DNA of 64,000 nucleotides from the NCBI RefSeq assembly GCF_900188445.1, contig NZ_FZOR01000003.1, positions 229,953 to 293,952 of the forward strand. Direction: 5' to 3'. The translations under genes and the position numbers were made by a program. The stretch is from Actinomadura meyerae. Lineage in GTDB: Bacteria; Actinomycetota; Actinomycetes; Streptosporangiales; Streptosporangiaceae. Each line of letters starts with the position of its first letter. Position 1 is the stretch's first letter. A model generated the notes under the pieces. That model was not told where the DNA came from. It did no database searches and worked only from the letters and a program-made list of their open reading frames with translations. Positions 7,386 to 17,308 of the stretch are shown here, piece after piece.

Positions 7386-7716
7386 GTCATGACTCCGCGC
7401 CGTTATTCAGGAAATTGACTAGCCGTACGATCGCCGCGCCGTCGCGCAATTGCGCGCCGCCTCCGGTCCGCGGCGGTCCGCCGCCCTCGATCGACCTCAC
7501 ACCGTTCATCCGCTCCGCGCCAGGACCGTTCCGGCGGCGGTCACACGGGTGTTCGCGCAGGTTCTCCGCGCGGCGACCGCGGCCGTCACGGCTTTCTTCA
7601 AGTATCAGGCAAAGTACCCAGAAACGATAGGGATATTTGTCCTGACGGTGCCTTCACTGGAATTCTGACCGCGATGTCGTCCACGAGTCACTGGACAATC
7701 CCGCCGACCGGTCGCG
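7386..7716. other. Intergenic region with a palindrome and an AT-rich patch
   Basis: This gap lies between the thymidylate-synthase-like gene and the DUF2079 gene, both on the minus strand. It contains a 14-bp palindrome CGCGCAATTGCGCG (7443-7456) and a patch at about 7600-7670 that is much richer in A/T than the surroundings, suggesting promoter DNA. A plus-strand reading frame (7450-7668) has no convincing start or ribosome-binding site. I see no RNA gene here. Confidence 0.5.
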
Positions 7717-9255
7717 TCACCGCGGACCGGGGGCGTCGCGGTGCAGCACGATGTAGCCGGACCGCCGGAACACCGTCCGGTAGCCCGCGTCCTCCAGCCC
7801 GGCGACCCGCCGCCGCTGCTCGGCGACCGACGGGAACGGGAACTCCAGCCGCCCGACGTAGGCCACCACCCAGGGCGCGCCGCGCGAGTGCTCGTCCCAC
7901 AGCAGGACGCGGGCGCGGGACGTCAGCGCGGGCCCGACGCCGTTGGCCGCCTCGACGAGCGCGCCGTCGGGGACCACGGCGGCCGCCGCCGCGGCGGCGC
8001 GGGCGCGCTCGTTCTGCCGCCACAGCGCCGGGTCGGCCAGGTGCCGGTAGGCGAAGAACGGCACGCAGACGAGCGTCGCGGCCAGCACGCCCGCCATCGG
8101 CAGGACGGGCGGGACGCGCCGCGCCCTCCCCGGCAGGCCGCGCAGCCGCGCCGCTCCGTCCGCCGCCGCGAGGACGAGCACGGCGATGACGAAGGCGTTG
8201 TAGTGGTAGTGCGGCTCCCACCAGTTGGGGAAGCTGCTCGCGAGCATCCGCTCGGCGAGCAGCGGCACGGCGGTGAGGGTCAGCGGGGACGCCAGCGGCA
8301 GCAGGAGCAGCGGCAGGACGACCAGCGCCATCGTCAGCACCTTCTGCGGCGGGTCGACCAGCACGGCGGCGACCTCCCACGGATGGGTGAGGGCGTGGGC
8401 GGCGGCGTGCGGCACGTCGTGGCCGAGCGCCCCGTACGCCCAGTAGTAGCCGTTGTCACCGCCGAAAGCCGAGATGAGCACCTGGGAACTGAGCCACGTG
8501 GCGCACACCCCGACGACGGCGTAGGCGAGACCGGCCCGCCGGTCGCCGCGGGGCAGCAGGTCGCGCAGCCGCCGCCGCTCACCGTCCGGCTCGTCGGGCC
8601 GGGTCAGCAGGTAGAGGCCGAAGCCCGTCAGCAGGAGCCCCATGTCCTCCTTGACGAGCAGCAGCGCGGCCGCCGCGACCGCCGCGTGGCCGCGCCGCCC
8701 GGCGTCGTACCGCTCGACCAGCAGCGCCGACAGCAGCGGGACGAACGCGACCTCGTGGAAGTCGAACGCGAGCGCCTCGGCGATCGGCCAGGACAGCGCG
8801 TAGGCGGCCGAGGCGCAGTACGCGGCGCCGGCGCCGAGCCTGCGCTCGGTGTACCGCCAGATCGGCCAGATCGCGAGCGCGAGCAGGACGGCCTGCGCGA
8901 CGAGCAGCGTCTCGGGACCGTCGTGGATCCAGTAGAGCGGCGCGAGCAGCGCGAGGATCGGCGAGAAGTGGTCGCCGAGGACGGAGAAGTCCGGCCCGAA
9001 GCCGTTGTGGACGCCCTTCACCATCGCGACCGGCAGGTCGAACCGGCTGTAGGAGCGGACCGCCTGGTCGAAGATCACCAGGTCGTAGCTGCCGGTCCGG
9101 AAGGCGCGCAGCCGCATCAGCGCGTAGGCCGCGTACAGCAGCGCGCTCGCCGCGGCCAGCGCGGCGAGCGGCAGCCGGGGGCGGCGCCGGGCGCCTCCCC
9201 CGGTGCCGGCCGGAACCTTCCCGACGGGTTCCTGCGCGACGACGACCTCGGCCAC
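7717..9255 (-). CDS. DUF2079 polytopic membrane protein
   Basis: A 512-aa integral membrane protein. After a short cytoplasmic start it has about ten hydrophobic segments, beginning with LPLAALAAASALLYAAYALM (residues 29-48). Diagnostic DUF2079 features are YDLVIFDQAVRSY, GDHFSPILALLAPLYW, ALAFDFHEVAFVPLL and WWEPHYHYNAF. The family resembles GT-C glycosyltransferases in topology (acidic residues in the first loop, DxxxFDQ), but no activity is established that I know of. The start is GTG (9255). It has no close partner: 105 bp separate it from the FtsX permease upstream. A cell-envelope glycan role is a guess. Confidence 0.85.
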   Translation of the reverse strand: MAEVVVAQEPVGKVPAGTGGGARRRPRLPLAALAAASALLYAAYALMRLRAFRTGSYDLVIFDQAVRSYSRFDLPVAMVKGVHNGFGPDFSVLGDHFSPILALLAPLYWIHDGPETLLVAQAVLLALAIWPIWRYTERRLGAGAAYCASAAYALSWPIAEALAFDFHEVAFVPLLSALLVERYDAGRRGHAAVAAAALLLVKEDMGLLLTGFGLYLLTRPDEPDGERRRLRDLLPRGDRRAGLAYAVVGVCATWLSSQVLISAFGGDNGYYWAYGALGHDVPHAAAHALTHPWEVAAVLVDPPQKVLTMALVVLPLLLLPLASPLTLTAVPLLAERMLASSFPNWWEPHYHYNAFVIAVLVLAAADGAARLRGLPGRARRVPPVLPMAGVLAATLVCVPFFAYRHLADPALWRQNERARAAAAAAAVVPDGALVEAANGVGPALTSRARVLLWDEHSRGAPWVVAYVGRLEFPFPSVAEQRRRVAGLEDAGYRTVFRRSGYIVLHRDAPGPR

Positions 9256-9360
9256 GCGCCGGACGCTATCACCGGTCCGGCGCGCGGCCGGGTTCCGGCC
9301 CGCGCGTTTGCCCCGGCCGGCGCGGGTCCATGACCGCGCCTTTCCCGGAGGGCGGGGCCG

Positions 9361-11334
9361 CTACGCCGCGATGCGGCGGGTCGCCGGAAGCCGCGCGGAG
9401 GACGTCGCCCCGGCGACGAGCGCGACGATCAGCGGGATGCCGGCGCCGACGGCGAGGAGCAGCGTCCACGGGATGTCGAGGATCACCCCGTGCGCCGCCG
9501 CGCCGGTCGTCTCGACCTCGCCGGTGAGCGGGTACGCCACCGCGATGCCGGGGACGAGCCCGCCGGCGATGCCGAGCCAGCAGCCGAGCGCGGCGATGAA
9601 CGCGGCCCGCCCCATGGCCAGCAGCCTCCGGGTGCGCGGCCGGGCGCCCACCGCGCCGAGCGTCGCGAGGTCGGGCCTGGCGTCGGCGGAGGCCAGGCCG
9701 GTGGCGATCAGCGCCCCGCCGAGCGCGAGCACGCCCGCCGCCGCGGCCAGCACCAGCGCGACCTTGCCGAACGACCCGGTGAAGCCGCGCTCGACGTAGA
9801 CGGACCCGTCGTCCCGGGTGAAGGAGTCGAGCGTCCTGTCGAGGCGGGCCTGCTCGGCCCGGGTGACGCGGTGGTCGGCGCGGTCGACGGCGAACGCCTC
9901 CGTCCGGACGGGCAGCCCGATCTTCGCCGCGGCCGCGGGCGGGACGATGGCCCGCACGTGGGGGTCGCCGGGCGCGGCGACGGCCGGCAGGTCGGCGATC
10001 GTCCGGAGCGTGTGCTCCTCGTCGTCGGCCCAGTAGGACACCTTGGCCGTGGTCGTCCCCCCGGCCGGGGGCTTGGCGCGGAACAGCACGATCTTGCCCG
10101 CCGCCAGCGCGGACGTCACGGCGGGGTCGTCGCGGCCGAGGACGAGCCGGGCCTCGCGGGCGCCGCCGACCACGTTGTCCATGAGGTCGAAGGCGGCGTT
10201 CTCGTCGTGCTCGGCGGCGAAGGTCACGGCGGGGCACCGCGACCAGTCACCGGTCGTGCAGACCCCCTCCGGCCCCGGAAGGGCCTTCAGCGTCAGGACG
10301 GGCACGCCGGGCAGGTCGCGCCGGACGGCGGCCCCGACCTCGTCCGCCCGGTCCAGCGGCGGCCGGATGACCGCCGAGCCCATGGGCACCTGCGCCTGGT
10401 ACTCCACGCGCTCCTGCCGCAGGTCGCTGGCGCCCCCGATGGCCAGCGCGGTGATCCCGGCCACCGCCGCCGTGATCGCGGCGACCGCGGGCGCGGTGCG
10501 GGCCCGGTTGCGGGCGCCGTCCCGGACGGCGAGGCGCAGCGGCAGCGGCAGCACGTGCGCGACCCGCCCGGCCGCGCCGACGAGCCACGGGCAGGCGAGC
10601 ACGAGCCCGATGATGATCGCGGCCGCGCCGATCGCGGCGCCGAACTCGCGCCACCTCCGCACGCCCTCCAGGCACAGCGCCGCGCCCGCGACGACCAGCA
10701 CCGCGCCCGCGACCGGCCAGCCGCGGCGGCCCGGGGCGGGCGCCTCGCGGCGCTCGGCGAGGGCCGCGACGACGTCCATCCGGGCGGCCTGCGCGGCCGG
10801 GACGAGCGCGGCCAGCAGCCCGCTGCCCGCGCCCAGCAGCACGGTCGCGGCGAGCACCGGCCACGGCACGGTGAACGGGCCGAGCGGGTCCTCTCCCCTG
10901 GCCTCGGCGATCCACTTGACGGCGGCCGCCGCGGCGACGCCGAGCACGGCTCCGCCCACCGCCGCGGACCCGCCGAGGAGGACGCCGCTCGCCAGCACGA
11001 CGGCGCGCAGGTGCCGGCCCGCGCCGCCCGCCGACGCGATGAGGGCGAGGTCGCGGCGGCGGCGCCGGACGTCCACCGCGAACGCCGGGCCGGCCAGCAG
11101 CACGACCTCCAGCACCGCCATGGCGACGATCAGCGCCAGCACGCCGCTCTCGGCGGCCGAGCCGCCGCCGGGGCCGCCCGCGCCCTCCCCGGCCGCGGTC
11201 GTCGCCCGGAGCACCGCCACGGCGCTGACGACGGCGACGGGCAGCCCGACCATGCAGAGCACCAGCGCGGTGCGGCCCTTCGACCGCAGCGCGTCCTGCC
11301 GGGCGAGCCGGAAGGCGAATCGGTAGCCGGTCAT
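9361..11334 (-). CDS. FtsX-type ABC transporter permease
   Basis: A 657-aa permease of the MacB/FtsX/LolE type. There is a membrane segment near residues 22-44, a second cluster (VLALIVAMAVLEVVLLAGPAFAV onwards) giving three segments around residues 65-180, a middle pair at about 205-255, a periplasmic domain (about 300-480), and a closing FtsX core of three segments at about 500-640. The layout of two FtsX-like halves is typical of actinobacterial single-chain permeases. Its ATG overlaps the stop of the ATPase gene (ATGA at 11331-11334), so the two are translationally coupled. With the PadR regulator this forms a three-gene operon likely to move a lipid, peptide or drug outward. The substrate cannot be read from sequence. 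Confidence 0.9.
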   Translation of the reverse strand: MTGYRFAFRLARQDALRSKGRTALVLCMVGLPVAVVSAVAVLRATTAAGEGAGGPGGGSAAESGVLALIVAMAVLEVVLLAGPAFAVDVRRRRRDLALIASAGGAGRHLRAVVLASGVLLGGSAAVGGAVLGVAAAAAVKWIAEARGEDPLGPFTVPWPVLAATVLLGAGSGLLAALVPAAQAARMDVVAALAERREAPAPGRRGWPVAGAVLVVAGAALCLEGVRRWREFGAAIGAAAIIIGLVLACPWLVGAAGRVAHVLPLPLRLAVRDGARNRARTAPAVAAITAAVAGITALAIGGASDLRQERVEYQAQVPMGSAVIRPPLDRADEVGAAVRRDLPGVPVLTLKALPGPEGVCTTGDWSRCPAVTFAAEHDENAAFDLMDNVVGGAREARLVLGRDDPAVTSALAAGKIVLFRAKPPAGGTTTAKVSYWADDEEHTLRTIADLPAVAAPGDPHVRAIVPPAAAAKIGLPVRTEAFAVDRADHRVTRAEQARLDRTLDSFTRDDGSVYVERGFTGSFGKVALVLAAAAGVLALGGALIATGLASADARPDLATLGAVGARPRTRRLLAMGRAAFIAALGCWLGIAGGLVPGIAVAYPLTGEVETTGAAAHGVILDIPWTLLLAVGAGIPLIVALVAGATSSARLPATRRIAA

Positions 11335-12047
11335 GTCGTCTCCTGCAGCAGGGTCTCGGGGCCGGTGCGGCCGGGGGTGGAGTCGACGAGCCGGCCGTCG
11401 CGCAGGAACACGACCCGGTCGGCCCAGGCGGCGTGCCGCGACTCGTGCGTGACCATCAGGCAGGACGCGCCCGCGTCGCAGCGGCCGCGCAGCACCCGCA
11501 TGACGTCCTCGCCGGTGCGGCTGTCGAGCGCGCCGGTCGGCTCGTCGGCGAGGACGAGCCGCCGCTCGCCGACCAGCGCCCGCGCTATCGCGACGCGCTG
11601 CTGCTGGCCGCCGGACATCTCGTCGGGGTACCGGTCGGCGAGGTCGGCGACGCCCACCTCCTCCAGCGCGCGCAGCGCCTCGCGGCGGGCCTTGCGGGCG
11701 CGGACTCCGTCCAGCTCGCGCGGCAGCATCGCGTTCTCGGCGGCGGTCAGGCTGGGGATGAGGTTGAGGTCCTGGAAGACGTAGCCGACGGCGCGGCGGC
11801 GCAGCGCCGAGCGGGCGGCGCGGCCGAGCGCGCCGATGTCGGCGCCGTCCACCAGGACCTGGCCGGACGTCGGGGTGTCGAGCCCGCCGGCGAGCGTCAG
11901 CAGGGTCGACTTGCCGGAGCCGGACGGGCCCATCACCGCGACGAACTCGCCCTCGGCGACGTCCAGCGTCACCCCGGCGAGGGCGTGCACGAGGGCCGCG
12001 CCGCGGCCGTGGTCGCGGGAGACGTCCCGCAGCGAGAGGGCGGTCAT
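11331..12047 (-). CDS. ABC transporter ATP-binding protein (LolD/MacB type)
   Basis: A 238-aa nucleotide-binding subunit. It has Walker A GPSGSGKST (about residues 40-48), Q-loop in GYVFQDLNL, signature MSGGQQQRVAIARAL, Walker B RLVLADEPTGALDS and the switch His in VTHES. The LNLIPSLTAAENAMLP segment and overall length are those of MacB/LolD-type ATPases that work with FtsX permeases. The ATG at 12047 overlaps the stop of the PadR gene (ATGA), and its own stop overlaps the permease start. Transcription is expected from the PadR promoter upstream, so the transporter should be induced when PadR is released. Confidence 0.94.
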   Translation of the reverse strand: MTALSLRDVSRDHGRGAALVHALAGVTLDVAEGEFVAVMGPSGSGKSTLLTLAGGLDTPTSGQVLVDGADIGALGRAARSALRRRAVGYVFQDLNLIPSLTAAENAMLPRELDGVRARKARREALRALEEVGVADLADRYPDEMSGGQQQRVAIARALVGERRLVLADEPTGALDSRTGEDVMRVLRGRCDAGASCLMVTHESRHAAWADRVVFLRDGRLVDSTPGRTGPETLLQETT

Positions 12048-12652
12048 CGCCGCGCCCCCTTCCCGGACCGCTCCGGCGCCTCGGCGGGCTCGGCGGCCGG
12101 GGCGGCGGGGGCGGGCGCGGCGGACGGCTCGGCGCGGGCGACGTAGGACTCGCAGTGGTCCAGCCAGCGCACCTCGGCCTCCGCCTGGAAGATCATGGAC
12201 TCCAGCACCAGCCGCCACGCGCGGTCGCCCTGGTCGGTGGGGACGGCCGGCGCGTCGGCCTTCAGCCGGGTGAGGTCCTGGAGGGCGCGCAGCGTGGCGG
12301 TGCGCTGCGCCTGGACGACGGCGGCGACGTCCACGCCGGGCGTGGTGACGGCCATCGCCAGCTTGATCGCCAGTTCGTCGCGGGGGCGGTCGGCTCGCAC
12401 CAGCGGGGTGGCGAACCACCGCCGGACGTCGGCCTCGCCCGCCGGGGTGATCCGGTAGACGAACCGCCCCTCGTCGTCGGCGCCGACGCGCGTGACGAGT
12501 TCGTCGCGTTCGAGGCGGGAGAGGGTGGAGTAGACCTGGCCGATGTTGAGCGGCCAGGTGCCGCCGGTGGAGGACTCGAATTCGGCGCGCAGCTGGTAGC
12601 CGTAGCGGGGCCCCTGGGACAGCAGTGCCAGCAGGCCGTGACGGATCGACAT
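12044..12652 (-). CDS. PadR-family transcriptional regulator
   Basis: A 202-aa PadR regulator: an N-terminal winged helix (HGLLALLSQGPRYGYQL, then IGQVYSTLSRLERDELV as recognition helix region) and a C-terminal dimerisation helix domain (about residues 90-175), ending in an Ala/Pro-rich tail. PadR proteins usually repress adjacent exporters and are released by the exported compound. I chose the ATG at 12652 (MSIRHGLLALL). A longer frame reaches 12715 but would run back through the promoter. The -10 element ends 8 bases before the ATG, so the mRNA is probably leaderless. The stop overlaps the start of the ABC ATPase gene. Confidence 0.92.
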   Translation of the reverse strand: MSIRHGLLALLSQGPRYGYQLRAEFESSTGGTWPLNIGQVYSTLSRLERDELVTRVGADDEGRFVYRITPAGEADVRRWFATPLVRADRPRDELAIKLAMAVTTPGVDVAAVVQAQRTATLRALQDLTRLKADAPAVPTDQGDRAWRLVLESMIFQAEAEVRWLDHCESYVARAEPSAAPAPAAPAAEPAEAPERSGKGARR

Positions 12653-12656
12653 GCCT

Positions 12657-12703
12657 ACCAAGTATGCATACCGCGTATCCCTAAGGCAATACCGAGTATG
12701 CAT
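12657..12703 (-). promoter_or_regulatory. PadR autoregulatory promoter and operator
   Basis: A minus-strand promoter has -35 TTGCCT (12684-12689) and -10 CATACT (12661-12666) with 17-bp spacing. Two near-identical 13-bp direct repeats, ACCAAGTATGCAT (12657-12669) and ACCGAGTATGCAT (12691-12703), lie 34 bp apart on the plus strand, about three helical turns. The first contains the 10-bp palindrome GTATGCATAC. ATGCAT-centred palindromes suit PadR operators, and binding would cover the -10 element. Transcription would start at or next to the ATG at 12652. Confidence 0.7.
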
Positions 12704-12791
12704 CCCGGAGGACACACCACCGCGATTTCACTGTGAGCGACCGCGCGGACCCTTAACGTGACCGATGTCCCCGGCCGATCAGGAGAGACCC

Positions 12792-13583
12792 GTGACCTCG
12801 GACTGCACCATCAGCGTCCTGCGCGACGTGCTGCGCCTGTACGACCAGCGCTATCTGAGCCTCGACCGCGTCCAGCGGGAGCGGCTCGTGGAGGGCACCC
12901 GCCACGTCATCGGCGAGGAGGGGCTGAGCGAGGCCGCCCGCGCGGCGATGCCCGCGTCGGCGCGGCTCCGCGCGTTCTGCATCCAGCACGGCCTGCGCGA
13001 GGAGCTGGAGCGGCTGATCCGGGACGAGGTGGAGGGCAGCCCGGCGGGCGCCGTGGTGGTCGGCGGCCGGATCTACGCGATGTACCCCTACCTGCGCGGC
13101 GTCCCCCGGCAGGACGCCGACATCACCACCGAGGTCGGCGTCGAGCACCGGCTCGACCAGGTCGCCTGGCAGGGCCGCAAGGTCCGCGTCCGCGGCGTCG
13201 CGGCGCTCCAGCGCGTCGAGACCAACCACACCGCGGTCGACCTCATCCTGCGCGAGCGGACGTCCGGCGTCGAGCACGGCTTCCCCGCCGAGCCCCGCCC
13301 GGACGGCGCCCGCGGGTTCGAGGCCGTCGCCGACCCCGCCGCCGTCGCGCCCGGCCGCTGGGACGTGCACGTCGCGGCGACCGCGCTCGGCGTCACCCGC
13401 GAGGCGCGCTTCGGCTCCGTCCGCGCCGAGGGCGTGCGGACCGGCCCGCAGCGCCGGGCGGCGGGCGCGAAGGACGTCGCGGTCTACTTCACCAGGGGCG
13501 GCCACCTGGCGCTCTACGTCAGCGGCGGCGACGGCGGCGGCACCTCGCTGCGGGCCCGGCTGCTCCGCCGGTTCGGCCTCTGA
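12792..13583 (+). CDS. Hypothetical protein resembling a glycosyltransferase accessory module
   Basis: A 263-aa soluble protein with no signal or membrane segment. The N-terminal part (VLRDVLRLYDQRYLSLDRVQRERLVEGTRHV, written in two pieces around residues 7-40) is helical. It is followed by RLRAFCIQHGLREELERLI and then VVVGGRIYAMYPYLRG and a beta-rich C-terminal half (about 90-250). From memory, this order resembles the tail module after family-2 glycosyltransferase domains in large actinobacterial teichoic-acid-type enzymes, here standing alone without a catalytic domain. I prefer GTG 12792 because AGGAGAG lies 5 bases upstream; an in-frame ATG exists at 12765. It is transcribed away from the PadR promoter. 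Confidence 0.55.
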   Translation: MTSDCTISVLRDVLRLYDQRYLSLDRVQRERLVEGTRHVIGEEGLSEAARAAMPASARLRAFCIQHGLREELERLIRDEVEGSPAGAVVVGGRIYAMYPYLRGVPRQDADITTEVGVEHRLDQVAWQGRKVRVRGVAALQRVETNHTAVDLILRERTSGVEHGFPAEPRPDGARGFEAVADPAAVAPGRWDVHVAATALGVTREARFGSVRAEGVRTGPQRRAAGAKDVAVYFTRGGHLALYVSGGDGGGTSLRARLLRRFGL

Positions 13584-13638
13584 GCCCCCGGCTCCGAGCC
13601 CCGGCCGGCGCCCGGAGACGGCGGAGGCGCTGAGACGG

Positions 13639-13673
13639 CGGAGGCGCGGAGGCGGTCCGCCCCCGCGCCTCCG
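13639..13673. terminator. Bidirectional terminator between convergent genes
   Basis: The perfect 11-bp stem CGGAGGCGCGG/CCGCGCCTCCG lies between the plus-strand gene ending at 13583 and ilvC ending at 13683 on the minus strand. The preceding bases contain tandem copies of GACGGCGGAGGCG. It probably ends transcription from both sides. Confidence 0.65.
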
Positions 13674-13682
13674 GCGCACCGC

Positions 13683-17034
<3,352 letters not shown>

Positions 17035-17077
17035 GATTCTGCGGTTCCTTGGGGAGTGAGTCTTGGCTCGCCGGGCA

Positions 17078-17115
17078 ACAAAAAACCCCCGCCGCCGTGA
17101 AGCGGTCGAGGGGAG
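17078..17115 (-). terminator. Attenuator terminator in the ilvB leader
   Basis: On the minus strand CCCCTCGACCGC-TTCAC-GGCGGCGGGGG is followed immediately by TTTTTTGTT. The stem has internal mismatches but strong GC ends. A competing pairing is available: GGCGCGC inside the end of the leader ORF (about 17145) with GCGCGCC just before the terminator (about 17117). The layout matches the cimA leader. Confidence 0.75.
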
Positions 17116-17137
17116 GCGCGCAGGACGAGAAGCTTGG

Positions 17138-17188
17138 TCAGCCCGCGCGCCGGCCAAGTACTACGAGGATGATGGAGGTGCTCTGCAC
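17138..17188 (-). CDS. BCAA-rich leader peptide of the ilvBNC operon
   Basis: From a GTG at 17188 the frame reads (M)[15 protein letters not shown] then TGA (16 aa). Six consecutive branched-chain codons (ATC ATC CTC GTA GTA CTT) include two GTA codons that are rare in this genome. They are placed so that stalling would free the self-complementary GGCGCGC region and prevent the terminator at 17078-17115 from forming. GAAAGTGG about 7 bases upstream is the candidate ribosome-binding site. Actinobacterial ilvB leaders of the form ILVLG(K/R)R(V/A)G are known to me, and this fits them. The regulatory effect is inferred from layout. Confidence 0.85.
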   Translation of the reverse strand: MQSTSIILVVLGRRAG

Positions 17189-17308
17189 GAGCCCACTTTC
17201 GCCGATGTCCGCCCCCCGGTCAAATCCGTGGACATTTTATCCCACTATCTGAGATAGCCGTGTCGCCCGTCACACCGTCCGCGCGGCGGGGGCGAGCCGC
17301 GCCGGGGG

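Noticed and set aside
7450..7668. Plus-strand 72-aa frame ending in FVLTVPSLEF
   Set aside because: No ribosome-binding site, Arg-rich first half, and it crosses a likely promoter patch; no other support.
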